Source: Spartobacteria bacterium
Lineage (GTDB): Bacteria; Verrucomicrobiota; Verrucomicrobiia; Chthoniobacterales; UBA10450
Length of the DNA: 8,798 nucleotides
Assembly (NCBI GenBank): GCA_021324035.1
Contig: JAJPJU010000252.1
Location: forward strand, 1 to 8,798
Reading direction: 5' to 3'
Shown: one piece after another, positions 1-5,754 of the stretch
Position numbering within the stretch: the first letter of the stretch is position 1
Layout of the letters: each line of letters starts with the position of its first letter
Notes under the pieces: generated by a model
Databases searched by the model: none
What the model was told of the DNA's origin: nothing
Seen by the model: only the letters and a program-made list of their open reading frames with translations
Position numbers and translations under genes: made by a program

Positions 1-666
1 GTGCAGACACACTTCAGCACCGGTCACCTCGTTGTGGCCGGAAGCGACACGAAAAATCCCTACGGGAAATGGCTGGTAGCGATGAACAAACTGTCGGCCG
101 GCCGCCATATCAACGTCGGCCCTTCGCAGCCGGAGTCGAGCCAGTTGATCGACATCAGTGGGGATAAAATGAAGATGGTCGCCGAATCCTACACTGATCC
201 GGAGCCTCACTTCGCCCAGATTCTGAAAGTGAGCGAGATTCAGCCGACCGAAATCCTGCCAAAAGACGACAACAAAAATCCGGATGCCGTGTGGGACAAA
301 GATGGGACCGGGGTCACCCGGAATGGCACTCAGGTCGTAGCCAAGCTCACGGCCATTCGCAGCCATTTCACGCCGGACCGGATCGACGCCCAGGTCGGGG
401 ACGATCTGACGGTGCATGTAACCAACGTCGAACAGACGCGCGATATGATTCATGGGTTCGGATTGGTCGAACACAACATCAACATGGTGATGGATCCCGG
501 CGAAACGAAAACGTTCCACATCAAACTGACCAAGTCCGGAGTCTATCCGTTTTACTGCACGAACTTTTGTTCGGCGTTACACCAGGAAATGCAGGGATAT
601 CTTGTAGTCTGGAAGGCAGGCGAAGGCCCGACCGCGGCGGAGGCCGCCACCACGGCCCAGAAGTGA
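1..666 (+). CDS. nosZ: Nitrous oxide reductase NosZ, clade II type, C-terminal fragment (5' end outside window)
   Basis: NosZ is the periplasmic multicopper enzyme that reduces N2O to N2. Only the last 221 residues are present; the frame is open to the left edge, so the GTG at base 1 should not be taken as the start. The fragment holds the end of the seven-bladed propeller and the C-terminal cupredoxin domain. In the propeller part, His9 (in TGH) and His70 (in EPHF) align by memory with late CuZ-cluster histidines of known NosZ, next to the conserved stretch QLIDISGDKM (48-57). In the cupredoxin domain (about 100-207) the CuA ligands are visible: His151 in DMIHGFG, then Cys186, Cys190, His194 and Met197 in CTNFCSALHQEM. 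The residue between the two cysteines that is Trp in classical (clade I) NosZ is Asn here; that position binds copper through its backbone, and the TNF variant fits clade II. The export signal that would confirm Sec rather than Tat secretion is not in view. Identity is very secure. Confidence 0.97.
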   Translation: MQTHFSTGHLVVAGSDTKNPYGKWLVAMNKLSAGRHINVGPSQPESSQLIDISGDKMKMVAESYTDPEPHFAQILKVSEIQPTEILPKDDNKNPDAVWDKDGTGVTRNGTQVVAKLTAIRSHFTPDRIDAQVGDDLTVHVTNVEQTRDMIHGFGLVEHNINMVMDPGETKTFHIKLTKSGVYPFYCTNFCSALHQEMQGYLVVWKAGEGPTAAEAATTAQK

Positions 667-674
667 TCTGAAGA

Positions 675-703
675 GCGGGGCCGAAAACATTCTTCGGCCC
701 CGC
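675..703 (+). terminator. Strong stem-loop after nosZ, possible attenuator or mRNA-stabilising hairpin
   Basis: A perfect 11-base inverted repeat (GCGGGGCCGAA at 675-685, TTCGGCCCCGC at 693-703) with a 7-base loop lies 9 bases after the nosZ stop. It is followed by AACAAAAAGG, not a run of T, so it is not a textbook intrinsic terminator on the plus strand. Nor does the minus strand have a T tract on the other side. Because the genes continue on the same strand 20 bases later, the likelier role is partial termination or protection of the 3' end of nosZ mRNA, giving more NosZ than maturation proteins. The structure is seen directly; the role is inferred. Confidence 0.7.
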
Positions 704-722
704 AACAAAAAGGTAGATCGGT

Positions 723-1358
723 ATGGTTCAAAAAGTTTCAGGATTTCTCCGGCACGAGTTTCGGTTCTTACACAAACCGCTCAACGTTTGGTCGCGACTT
801 TTCCTGCTGGCAGCTGCGGTCACGATTGTGGTGTCGCTTTTTTTCCCGCTCTGGAAAATGCATTTGGTTGCGCCTCAATACTCTGACGGTCTCGATCTCT
901 ATATTTTTCCCTACAAGATTGAAGGCGGCGGGCTCCATGGCCAGCACCTGAAAGAAATTAACAATCTTAACCATTACATAGGGATGAAACCGCTCGAGGA
1001 GGCCGACTTTTTGGAGATGCGGTGGATGCCGTTCGTTTTCGGGCTCATCACTTTAATGACCCTGCGCTCGGTCGTTTTCGGGGAGATGAGCAACGTGGTC
1101 GATCTGTTTGCGGTCTATTCTTACTTCGGAACGTTTTCGATCGCGTCGTTTTGGTATCGTCTTTATACCTACGGGCACAATCTCGATCCCCACGCACCGG
1201 TTCACATTCAGCCGTTTACGCCCTACCTGATCGGGGTGAAACAAATCGCGAACTTCCGCGAGTTCAGTTACCCGCAGGCCGGCGCTTATCTACTTTGCGT
1301 TTCGGTCCTGCTGATTTTGCTAGCGGGCTGGTTCTCGCGAAAGGAACAAGCAGTGTGA
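723..1358 (+). CDS. nosB: NosB-like four-helix membrane protein of clade II nos clusters
   Basis: This 211-residue protein is a predicted inner-membrane protein with four hydrophobic helices, at about residues 25-43, 102-118, 124-146 and 187-204. Between helices 1 and 2 is a polar loop with INNLNHYIGM (79-88), a stretch I recall as conserved in proteins encoded beside clade II nosZ. After helix 3 comes the His/Pro-rich segment YGHNLDPHAPVHIQPFTP (150-167). In Wolinella-type clusters the gene between nosZ and nosD is nosB, an integral membrane protein of unknown function; the position and topology here match, so I use that symbol, but it is not confirmed by alignment. The histidine- and methionine-bearing loops could suit copper or electron-transfer partners; this is speculation. 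The start ATG has an AAGG (711-714) about 8 bases upstream. The stop overlaps the nosD start by 4 bases. Confidence 0.7.
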   Translation: MVQKVSGFLRHEFRFLHKPLNVWSRLFLLAAAVTIVVSLFFPLWKMHLVAPQYSDGLDLYIFPYKIEGGGLHGQHLKEINNLNHYIGMKPLEEADFLEMRWMPFVFGLITLMTLRSVVFGEMSNVVDLFAVYSYFGTFSIASFWYRLYTYGHNLDPHAPVHIQPFTPYLIGVKQIANFREFSYPQAGAYLLCVSVLLILLAGWFSRKEQAV

Positions 1359-2791
1359 TCACGCGACTCTTTTGTTTGGGGAGCGCAGGCCGCTGGCCTG
1401 CTGGCGATGGCGGCTGGCCATCGCGAGCTTTGAAACGATTGTTTCGGCGAGCCGCCGAAACTGGCACGCGAGCCGCGGGCGCTGCCCGGATTGGCGCGAT
1501 CACGTTTTGTTTGATGCTCAACGTCCAGGCGGCCTCGCTCCAAGAGCGCGTCGATGCGGCGGCATCGGGTGAGACGATCCGACTGGAAGCCGGTATCCAT
1601 GCAGGATCGATTGTGATTAAAAAATCGCTGACCCTGATCGGCGAGCCTGGCGCTGAGATCCGCGGAGACGGAACCGGTAACGTGGTCACGATCGCAGGCG
1701 ATGACGTGACACTCGCGGGAGTGCGCGTAACTGGATCGGGTTTGCGATTATCTGATGATAACGCTGCGGTTTTCGTGACCGGTAACCGGGCCACGATCCG
1801 CGATTGCATCATCGCCGACTCGTTGCACGGAGCTTATTTAAAGAAAATCTCCGGTGCGCAAATCCTGAACAATCGAATTCGCGGAAAGACAACCCTGCTC
1901 GCATCGACCGAGCCGGTGGAGAAGGGGATCGGCAGGAGCAGTGAGAATTGCGACACGACCCTGGTGGCTAATCGCCGCGGCAACGGGATTCATCAATGGA
2001 ACTGCGAAAACAATTTGATTCGCGGAAATAATATCAGCGATACCCGTGACGGAATCTATTTTTCGTTTACCAACAACTCGCGGGTTGAACAGAACCTGAT
2101 TCATCATGTTCGTTACGGGCTCCATTACATGTATTCGGATGGAAATGTTTTCGAGGGCAACACCTTCACTGAAAATGCAGCCGGTGCGGCGATTATGTTC
2201 TCGAAAAACCTGATCATCCGCGGGAATCGTTTTATCAGCAATCGCGGCCACCGCGCCTACGGACTGATCTTTCAATCGTCTGACCGCAGCCGGCTGGAAC
2301 AAAACGAGATCGACCAGAACGCGGTTGGTCTCTCTTTTAATCAATGCAACGCCAACCTCGTCTTCGGCAATCGGGTCACGAACAATTACATTGGTCTGCG
2401 CATCGGCTCGAATTCGGATGAAAACCGATTCACCGAAAACGTCTTTGCCAAGAATCTGCATCCGGTTGAGACCGGCGGCTCCGATGTTTCGGAGACACGC
2501 TGGAACGTAAACGGCGTGGGCAACTTCTGGGACGGCGCCGTCGAGCTGGATTTGAATGGCGATGGAATAAACGATCTGCCCCATCGCGAGATCGATCTGT
2601 TTGGCGTTCTTCGTCGTGATTTTCCGGCAATCGCATTTCTATCCGACAGTCCCGCGCTGAGGCTTCTGCGGTTTGCTCACGAACGCGCGGCGTTGCCGGG
2701 CGTCAATGTAATTGAAGATCGCGCATCGCTGACCTCGCAATTTTGGAAAGTCCGGGCGCAGCAACTGAACAAAAGAGCTTCGAAACAATGA
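1355..2791 (+). CDS. nosD: NosD, periplasmic beta-helix protein for NosZ copper-site maturation
   Basis: NosD is a periplasmic right-handed beta-helix protein that works with the NosF/NosY ABC transporter to assemble the CuZ cluster of NosZ. From GTG 1355 it has 478 residues, somewhat long for the family. The body shows repeated Asn/Gly-rich beta-helix (PbH1/CASH-type) rungs such as NNLIRGNNISDTRDGIYFS and the NosD-typical GLHYMYSDGN (about 255-265), then GNFWD and DLNGDGINDLP (about 389-410). I chose GTG 1355 because AAGGA at 1342-1346 gives a good ribosome binding site at normal spacing and the codon overlaps the previous stop in the common GTGA arrangement. The frame is open further upstream (to 1022), but that part lies inside the preceding gene. 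The leader is odd: residues 9-53 are encoded by a hairpin-rich insertion, so the signal peptide is about 59 residues, with cleavage probably at VQA-A (59/60). A TTG at 1430 (product begins LKRLFRRA) is an alternative start that would give a 34-residue signal peptide, but it has no ribosome binding site. Confidence 0.93.
   Translation: MITRLFCLGSAGRWPAGDGGWPSRALKRLFRRAAETGTRAAGAARIGAITFCLMLNVQAASLQERVDAAASGETIRLEAGIHAGSIVIKKSLTLIGEPGAEIRGDGTGNVVTIAGDDVTLAGVRVTGSGLRLSDDNAAVFVTGNRATIRDCIIADSLHGAYLKKISGAQILNNRIRGKTTLLASTEPVEKGIGRSSENCDTTLVANRRGNGIHQWNCENNLIRGNNISDTRDGIYFSFTNNSRVEQNLIHHVRYGLHYMYSDGNVFEGNTFTENAAGAAIMFSKNLIIRGNRFISNRGHRAYGLIFQSSDRSRLEQNEIDQNAVGLSFNQCNANLVFGNRVTNNYIGLRIGSNSDENRFTENVFAKNLHPVETGGSDVSETRWNVNGVGNFWDGAVELDLNGDGINDLPHREIDLFGVLRRDFPAIAFLSDSPALRLLRFAHERAALPGVNVIEDRASLTSQFWKVRAQQLNKRASKQ
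1357..1378 (+). repeat. Left copy of direct repeat flanking the hairpin element
   Basis: GATCACG, a 6-base segment CGACTC, then TTTTGTTTG. The same two blocks recur at 1498-1513 without the 6-base segment. In the nosD frame the left copy reads ITRLFCL and the right copy ITFCL, so the difference is exactly two codons. It is probably a target-site duplication made when the element arrived, followed by a 6-base loss. Confidence 0.65.
1379..1497 (+). repeat. Tandem hairpin element inserted in frame in the nosD signal-peptide region
   Basis: Four perfect small inverted repeats lie head to tail. They are 1385-1391/1395-1401 (GCAGGCC, loop GCT), 1404-1411/1417-1424 (GCGATGGC, loop GGCTG), 1441-1448/1454-1461 (GTTTCGGC, loop GAGCC) and 1476-1480/1484-1488 (CGGGC, loop GCT). 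The arms differ in sequence, but every loop carries GCT or AGC. GCGAGC recurs at 1423, 1447 and 1468. The segment translates without a stop as low-complexity Gly/Ala/Arg/Trp sequence (GSAGRWPAGDGG and on), unlike any NosD domain. This layout resembles dispersed palindromic elements that I associate with verrucomicrobial genomes and, in behaviour, the in-frame palindromic elements of Rickettsia. The other copies needed to prove it is dispersed are not in this window. Confidence 0.75.
1498..1513 (+). repeat. Right copy of direct repeat flanking the hairpin element
   Basis: GATCACG followed directly by TTTTGTTTG, matching the left copy at 1357-1378 except for its internal 6 bases. It is joined to ATGCTCAAC, which continues the signal peptide as MLNVQAAS. 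Confidence 0.65.
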
Positions 2792-3513
2792 TCGCGATCG
2801 AGCATTTGAGAAAGTCTTATGGACGGAAGGAAGTCCTCCGCGACATGTCGATTCATGCCCCCTCCGGGCAGATCACAATGCTGGTCGGTCCAAACGGCGC
2901 CGGCAAGACGACTACGGTCAAGATTTTGGCAGGACTCGTTAGGCCAAATGGCGGCGTGGCTCGGGTTCAGTCGTTTGATGTTGCGCGGGATCGCATTAAA
3001 GCGCAGCGCGCGGTGTCGTATTTGCCGCAGCGCCCGGATTTTCATCCGCGCTTGAGTTGCGTCGAGATCCTGCGTTTTTACGCGAGACTGCGTGGAGTTA
3101 GTCTGTCTCGCTGCGAAGCGATGCTGGACGTCGCCGGCCTTCGAGATGTTGCGACCGTCAGGGCCGGAGAACTTTCCGGCGGCACCCGGCAACGGCTCGG
3201 ACTGGCGCTGCTTCTTTTACCGGATGCGCCCGTGCTATTGCTGGACGAACCGGGTTTAAGTCTCGACCCAGGCTGGCGAAAACGACTTCAAGATGCGCTC
3301 CGATTTGAGGCCGAGCGGGGTAAAACAATTCTGCTTACGACCCACCTGGTGGCGGAATGGAACAAGGTCGCTCATCGCTGCCTGCTCTGCTGCGACGGAC
3401 AGATCGAGCGTGAGCTCGATCCGCAAAATTTACCGAACGACTTCGAATTGCTCGAACCCGTGCCGGCCAATCCGATTCAGATGAACCATGGACTACGCTC
3501 TATCGCTATTTGA
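2788..3513 (+). CDS. nosF: NosF, cytoplasmic ATPase of the NosDFY transporter
   Basis: NosF is the ATP-binding subunit that powers NosDFY, the complex needed to build the CuZ centre of NosZ. All ABC ATPase motifs are present in 241 residues: Walker A GPNGAGKT (34-41), Q-loop Gln81 in YLPQRP, signature LSGGTRQR (129-136), Walker B VLLLDEP (149-155), D-loop SLD (158-160) and H-loop His186. A cysteine group CLLCC (198-202) follows; it is unusual to the eye but I cannot assign a role to it. I start at ATG 2788, which overlaps the nosD stop as ATGA. A longer form from TTG 2743 would add 15 residues inside nosD and begin before the normal beta strand (IAIEHLRKSYG), so I reject it. The 3' end overlaps nosY by 26 bases, indicating translational coupling. 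Confidence 0.95.
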   Translation: MIAIEHLRKSYGRKEVLRDMSIHAPSGQITMLVGPNGAGKTTTVKILAGLVRPNGGVARVQSFDVARDRIKAQRAVSYLPQRPDFHPRLSCVEILRFYARLRGVSLSRCEAMLDVAGLRDVATVRAGELSGGTRQRLGLALLLLPDAPVLLLDEPGLSLDPGWRKRLQDALRFEAERGKTILLTTHLVAEWNKVAHRCLLCCDGQIERELDPQNLPNDFELLEPVPANPIQMNHGLRSIAI

Positions 3514-4288
3514 ATTCAATGCCGTTTGCGCCGTTCTCGCGCGGGAACTTCGCGCGGCACTGATCAACCGCTATTTCCAAATCTTCGCCGCGCTGTCGCT
3601 CTGTGGCGGATTGGCGACCGCAATTTTCAGTGAGGACGCGAAAGCGGTGGCGTTTTTCGTCGTGCAAATGGCGCTGTATCTGGTTTCCCTTTTTGCGCTG
3701 CTCGCGGGCGTCAGCAGCGCTCAAGGCGAGCGCAGCGAATGGCAGCTGATGTTCGCGCAACCAGTGCCGCGCGCGACTTATGTGTTCTCCAAATTCATCG
3801 GCTACTTCCTGATCATCGTGGCGGTGCTGCTTCTGCTTTTTCTTCCGGCAGCCTTTGTTGGCTCGCGGGTGTCGACAATCGCGGTGTTGTATTTCGAAAC
3901 CCTGTTGCTGGCGGCGGTTTTTCTATCGCTTGGTCTGCTGGCTGGCTTTTTGGCGCGTGACCGGGCACAAGCGCTCATTATTGCAGTGACCGCATGGCTA
4001 TTGATGCTGGTCGGTTTCGATCTTTTCGGCCTGCTCGCGGCCAGATTGGAGATTGTTCAACGGGTCCCCGACCTGTGGCTCTCCGTTTTGATGTTGAATC
4101 CGCTGGACGCATTTCGGATCGACGCGCTGTTTTCGCTTGAGCAAATTCCAGCCGAAGCTGCCAGCAAAACACCACTTGCCGAATGGTGGATCGCGCACAC
4201 CGGACTTTGGTTCATCTTGATCGCGGCCCTTTGGTCGGCGGCGTGTCTCGCCATCGCGTCACGTTTTCTAAATCGATTCGAAGAATGA
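3488..4288 (+). CDS. nosY: NosY, membrane permease subunit of the NosDFY transporter
   Basis: NosY is the integral membrane partner of NosF; as a dimer it links cytoplasmic ATP hydrolysis to NosD in the periplasm. The 266-residue product has six hydrophobic helices at about 30-47, 54-74, 103-124, 133-155, 161-184 and 238-258. Family hallmarks visible by eye are the cytoplasmic loop GERSEWQLMFAQPVPR (80-95), which resembles the G-ERE-PV-R pattern of ABC-2-type permeases, and NPLDAFRI (204-211), typical of NosY. The start ATG lies inside the last codons of nosF with only a weak ribosome binding site, so it probably depends on translation of nosF. Its stop overlaps the next gene by 4 bases. The length is normal for the family. 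Confidence 0.93.
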   Translation: MDYALSLFEFNAVCAVLARELRAALINRYFQIFAALSLCGGLATAIFSEDAKAVAFFVVQMALYLVSLFALLAGVSSAQGERSEWQLMFAQPVPRATYVFSKFIGYFLIIVAVLLLLFLPAAFVGSRVSTIAVLYFETLLLAAVFLSLGLLAGFLARDRAQALIIAVTAWLLMLVGFDLFGLLAARLEIVQRVPDLWLSVLMLNPLDAFRIDALFSLEQIPAEAASKTPLAEWWIAHTGLWFILIAALWSAACLAIASRFLNRFEE

Positions 4289-4530
4289 TGGTTATGCCGC
4301 CCAAATTCAAAACCCTCGATGTCCGGCCGATCCTGAATGCGGGCGGAGAACCGTTCGCCAAAATTCGCGAAAGCATCGACGGCCTTGGCGCCAATGAGGG
4401 CCTTTCCGTGATCGCGCCATTCCTGCCGTCGCCATTAATTGAAAAACTTGGGAGCGAAGGTTTTCAATCCCGAGTCGAGCGTCAGATTGGAGACGGCTGG
4501 GTCGTTCATTTCTGGCGCGATGGCGATTGA
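4285..4530 (+). CDS. Small DUF2249 protein
   Basis: An 81-residue soluble protein with a DUF2249 pattern: LDVRP at 11-15, GGEPFAKI (20-27), the central L-VIAPF-P-PL segment (40-51) and the G-F-V-GW-V end (59-74). DUF2249 domains have a small TusA/SirA-like fold and are often encoded near nitrogen-oxide respiration genes; their biochemical role is not established. The MMVM start offers three ATGs at 4285, 4288 and 4294. I use the first because it overlaps the nosY stop by 4 bases, matching the other junctions here, but any of the three is possible. There is no conserved cysteine of the TusA type. The next gene is in the same reading frame, directly after this stop. Confidence 0.8.
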   Translation: MMVMPPKFKTLDVRPILNAGGEPFAKIRESIDGLGANEGLSVIAPFLPSPLIEKLGSEGFQSRVERQIGDGWVVHFWRDGD

Positions 4531-4539
4531 TTGGTCGAC

Positions 4540-5712
4540 GTGAAGCGGTCGAAGTTCATCACCCTTGCCGCAGCCGAGCCATTCCGAATCTTCTTTCCGC
4601 TTGGATTGTTGCTGGGTTCGATCGGGGTCGCGCTTTGGCCGTTGTTTGTCTGGCATCAGATTAGTTTTTACCCGCGGGATGCTCACTTGCGTTTAATGAT
4701 CGAAGGATTAATGGGCTCGTTCATCATCGGCTTTCTCGGCACCGCCGGACCGCGTTTGCTCGATGCGCCGCCGTTTCGGCGGATCGAGACGTTTTTGCTT
4801 CTCGCCGGTCAGCTCATCGCGGCGGCGTTACATCTCAATCGGGAACGAAACGCGGGCGACGTCGTCTTTGTGGTCACGCTGATTCTGTTTCTCGGCTTTG
4901 TCGGAAGTCGCGCCCGTTCCCGCCAGGATCTACCGCCCCCTAATTTTGTGCTGGTGATTCTTGGATTTGTTAACGCGATTGTCGGGATCGTTTTGATCTT
5001 TGCTGCCCGACATGTGGCTAGCGGCGCTTTTCTGGATCAGTTCGGATTGCTTCTGCTCAATCAAGGCATCGTCCTTTTTCCAATTCTAGGCGTCGGTGCG
5101 TTTTTCTTCCCCAAGCTGCTCGGCGGTGGAAAACCGGGACCGGCCGACTTGAATATCGCGATGTTGCTTTGGAGGAAACGCGCTCTGCTCGCCGCGCTGA
5201 CCGGGGTTGTCTTGTGGATTTCGTTTGCGCTGGAAGCGGCGGAATGGACCCGCACGTCCGCCATCGTTCGCGGCTCAACCGTTTTGTTTTACTTCGCGTT
5301 TCAAGGTCACTTGTTCGAAAAGCCGAGCGGACCGCCGTTTCTGGCCCATTGTTTTCGATTCGGCGGCGTGTTGCTGATTCTGGCGCTATTTTTTCCCGCA
5401 ATCCTGCCGACCTTTCGGATTGCCAACCTTCATCTGGCGTTCATTGGCGGATTCACGATCATTCTGTTTACGGTCAGCACCCGGGTGGTCCTCGGCCATA
5501 GTGGCCAGGCCCATTTATTTCAAAAGCGTTTGCGGTTCCTAATCAGAGCGCTCGTCTTATTGATTGTTGCAATGCTTTCGCGGGTGGCCGCCGACTTTGT
5601 TCTGCCGGCGCGAAATACTCATCTGATTTACGCGGCGTTGATCTGGCTCGCTGCCGCGATGGTCTGGGCCTGGGCGCTTCTGCCGAAGTTGTGGTTAAGC
5701 GAAGAAGAATAG
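4540..5712 (+). CDS. NnrS-family multi-pass membrane protein
   Basis: This protein of about 390 residues is almost wholly hydrophobic, with roughly 11-12 membrane segments. NnrS proteins are haem- and copper-containing membrane proteins linked to nitric oxide metabolism and nitrosative stress in denitrifiers. The evidence is the N-terminal EPFRIFFPLG (13-22), a DAHLRLMIEGLMGSFIIGFLGTA region matching the DWHAHEM--G---IAGFLLTA pattern in diverged form, and the C-terminal NLHLAFIGGF followed by STRVVLGHSG (313-322), close to the family's MTRASLGHTG. His320 and His325 are candidates for metal or haem binding. Several family histidines are replaced, so this is a divergent member. The start is uncertain: GTG 4540 (product begins VKRSKF) fits the protein best; TTG 4531, directly after the previous stop, is the alternative. 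Neither has a clear ribosome binding site, which suggests reinitiation after the DUF2249 gene. Confidence 0.82.
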   Translation: MKRSKFITLAAAEPFRIFFPLGLLLGSIGVALWPLFVWHQISFYPRDAHLRLMIEGLMGSFIIGFLGTAGPRLLDAPPFRRIETFLLLAGQLIAAALHLNRERNAGDVVFVVTLILFLGFVGSRARSRQDLPPPNFVLVILGFVNAIVGIVLIFAARHVASGAFLDQFGLLLLNQGIVLFPILGVGAFFFPKLLGGGKPGPADLNIAMLLWRKRALLAALTGVVLWISFALEAAEWTRTSAIVRGSTVLFYFAFQGHLFEKPSGPPFLAHCFRFGGVLLILALFFPAILPTFRIANLHLAFIGGFTIILFTVSTRVVLGHSGQAHLFQKRLRFLIRALVLLIVAMLSRVAADFVLPARNTHLIYAALIWLAAAMVWAWALLPKLWLSEEE

Positions 5713-5754
5713 ATTTTGCGGGACGATTAGGAGCCGCGGCGATATTTTGCCGGA
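5713..5754 (+). promoter_or_regulatory. Short leader with 31-base-spaced direct repeat before the Crp/Fnr gene
   Basis: The 42-base gap contains ATTTTGCGGG (5713-5722) and ATTTTGCCGG (5744-5753), identical at 9 of 10 bases and 31 bases apart, about three helical turns. It also contains AGGAG (5729-5733) and a 4-base stem around GATATTTT. No TTGAT-N4-ATCAA box and no convincing -35/-10 pair is seen. It may be an operator or a translational control element, or it may be chance. Confidence 0.25.

Noticed and set aside
145..158. TTGAT-CGAC-ATCAG, a 9-of-10 match to an FNR/DNR box
   Set aside because: It lies within nosZ and encodes the conserved LIDIS segment, far from any promoter; protein conservation explains it.
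1022..1354. Upstream extension of the nosD reading frame to an ATG at 1022, giving a 589-residue protein
   Set aside because: This stretch is inside the NosB-like gene in another frame, and its translation lacks NosD features. GTG 1355 has a good ribosome binding site and the usual 4-base overlap.
1264..1812. 182-codon and nested 104-codon minus-strand open frames across the hairpin element
   Set aside because: Palindromic, GC-rich sequence readily leaves all frames open. They overlap two real plus-strand genes and show no known domain.
1838..2584. 248-codon open frame antisense to nosD
   Set aside because: It lies wholly within nosD, resembles no family I recognise and has no supporting context; it is a shadow of biased codon use.
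3504..3513. 10-base palindrome TTGAATTCAA at the nosF/nosY overlap
   Set aside because: It spans the nosF stop within coding sequence; a single 10-base palindrome is expected by chance and does not match TTGAT-N4-ATCAA.
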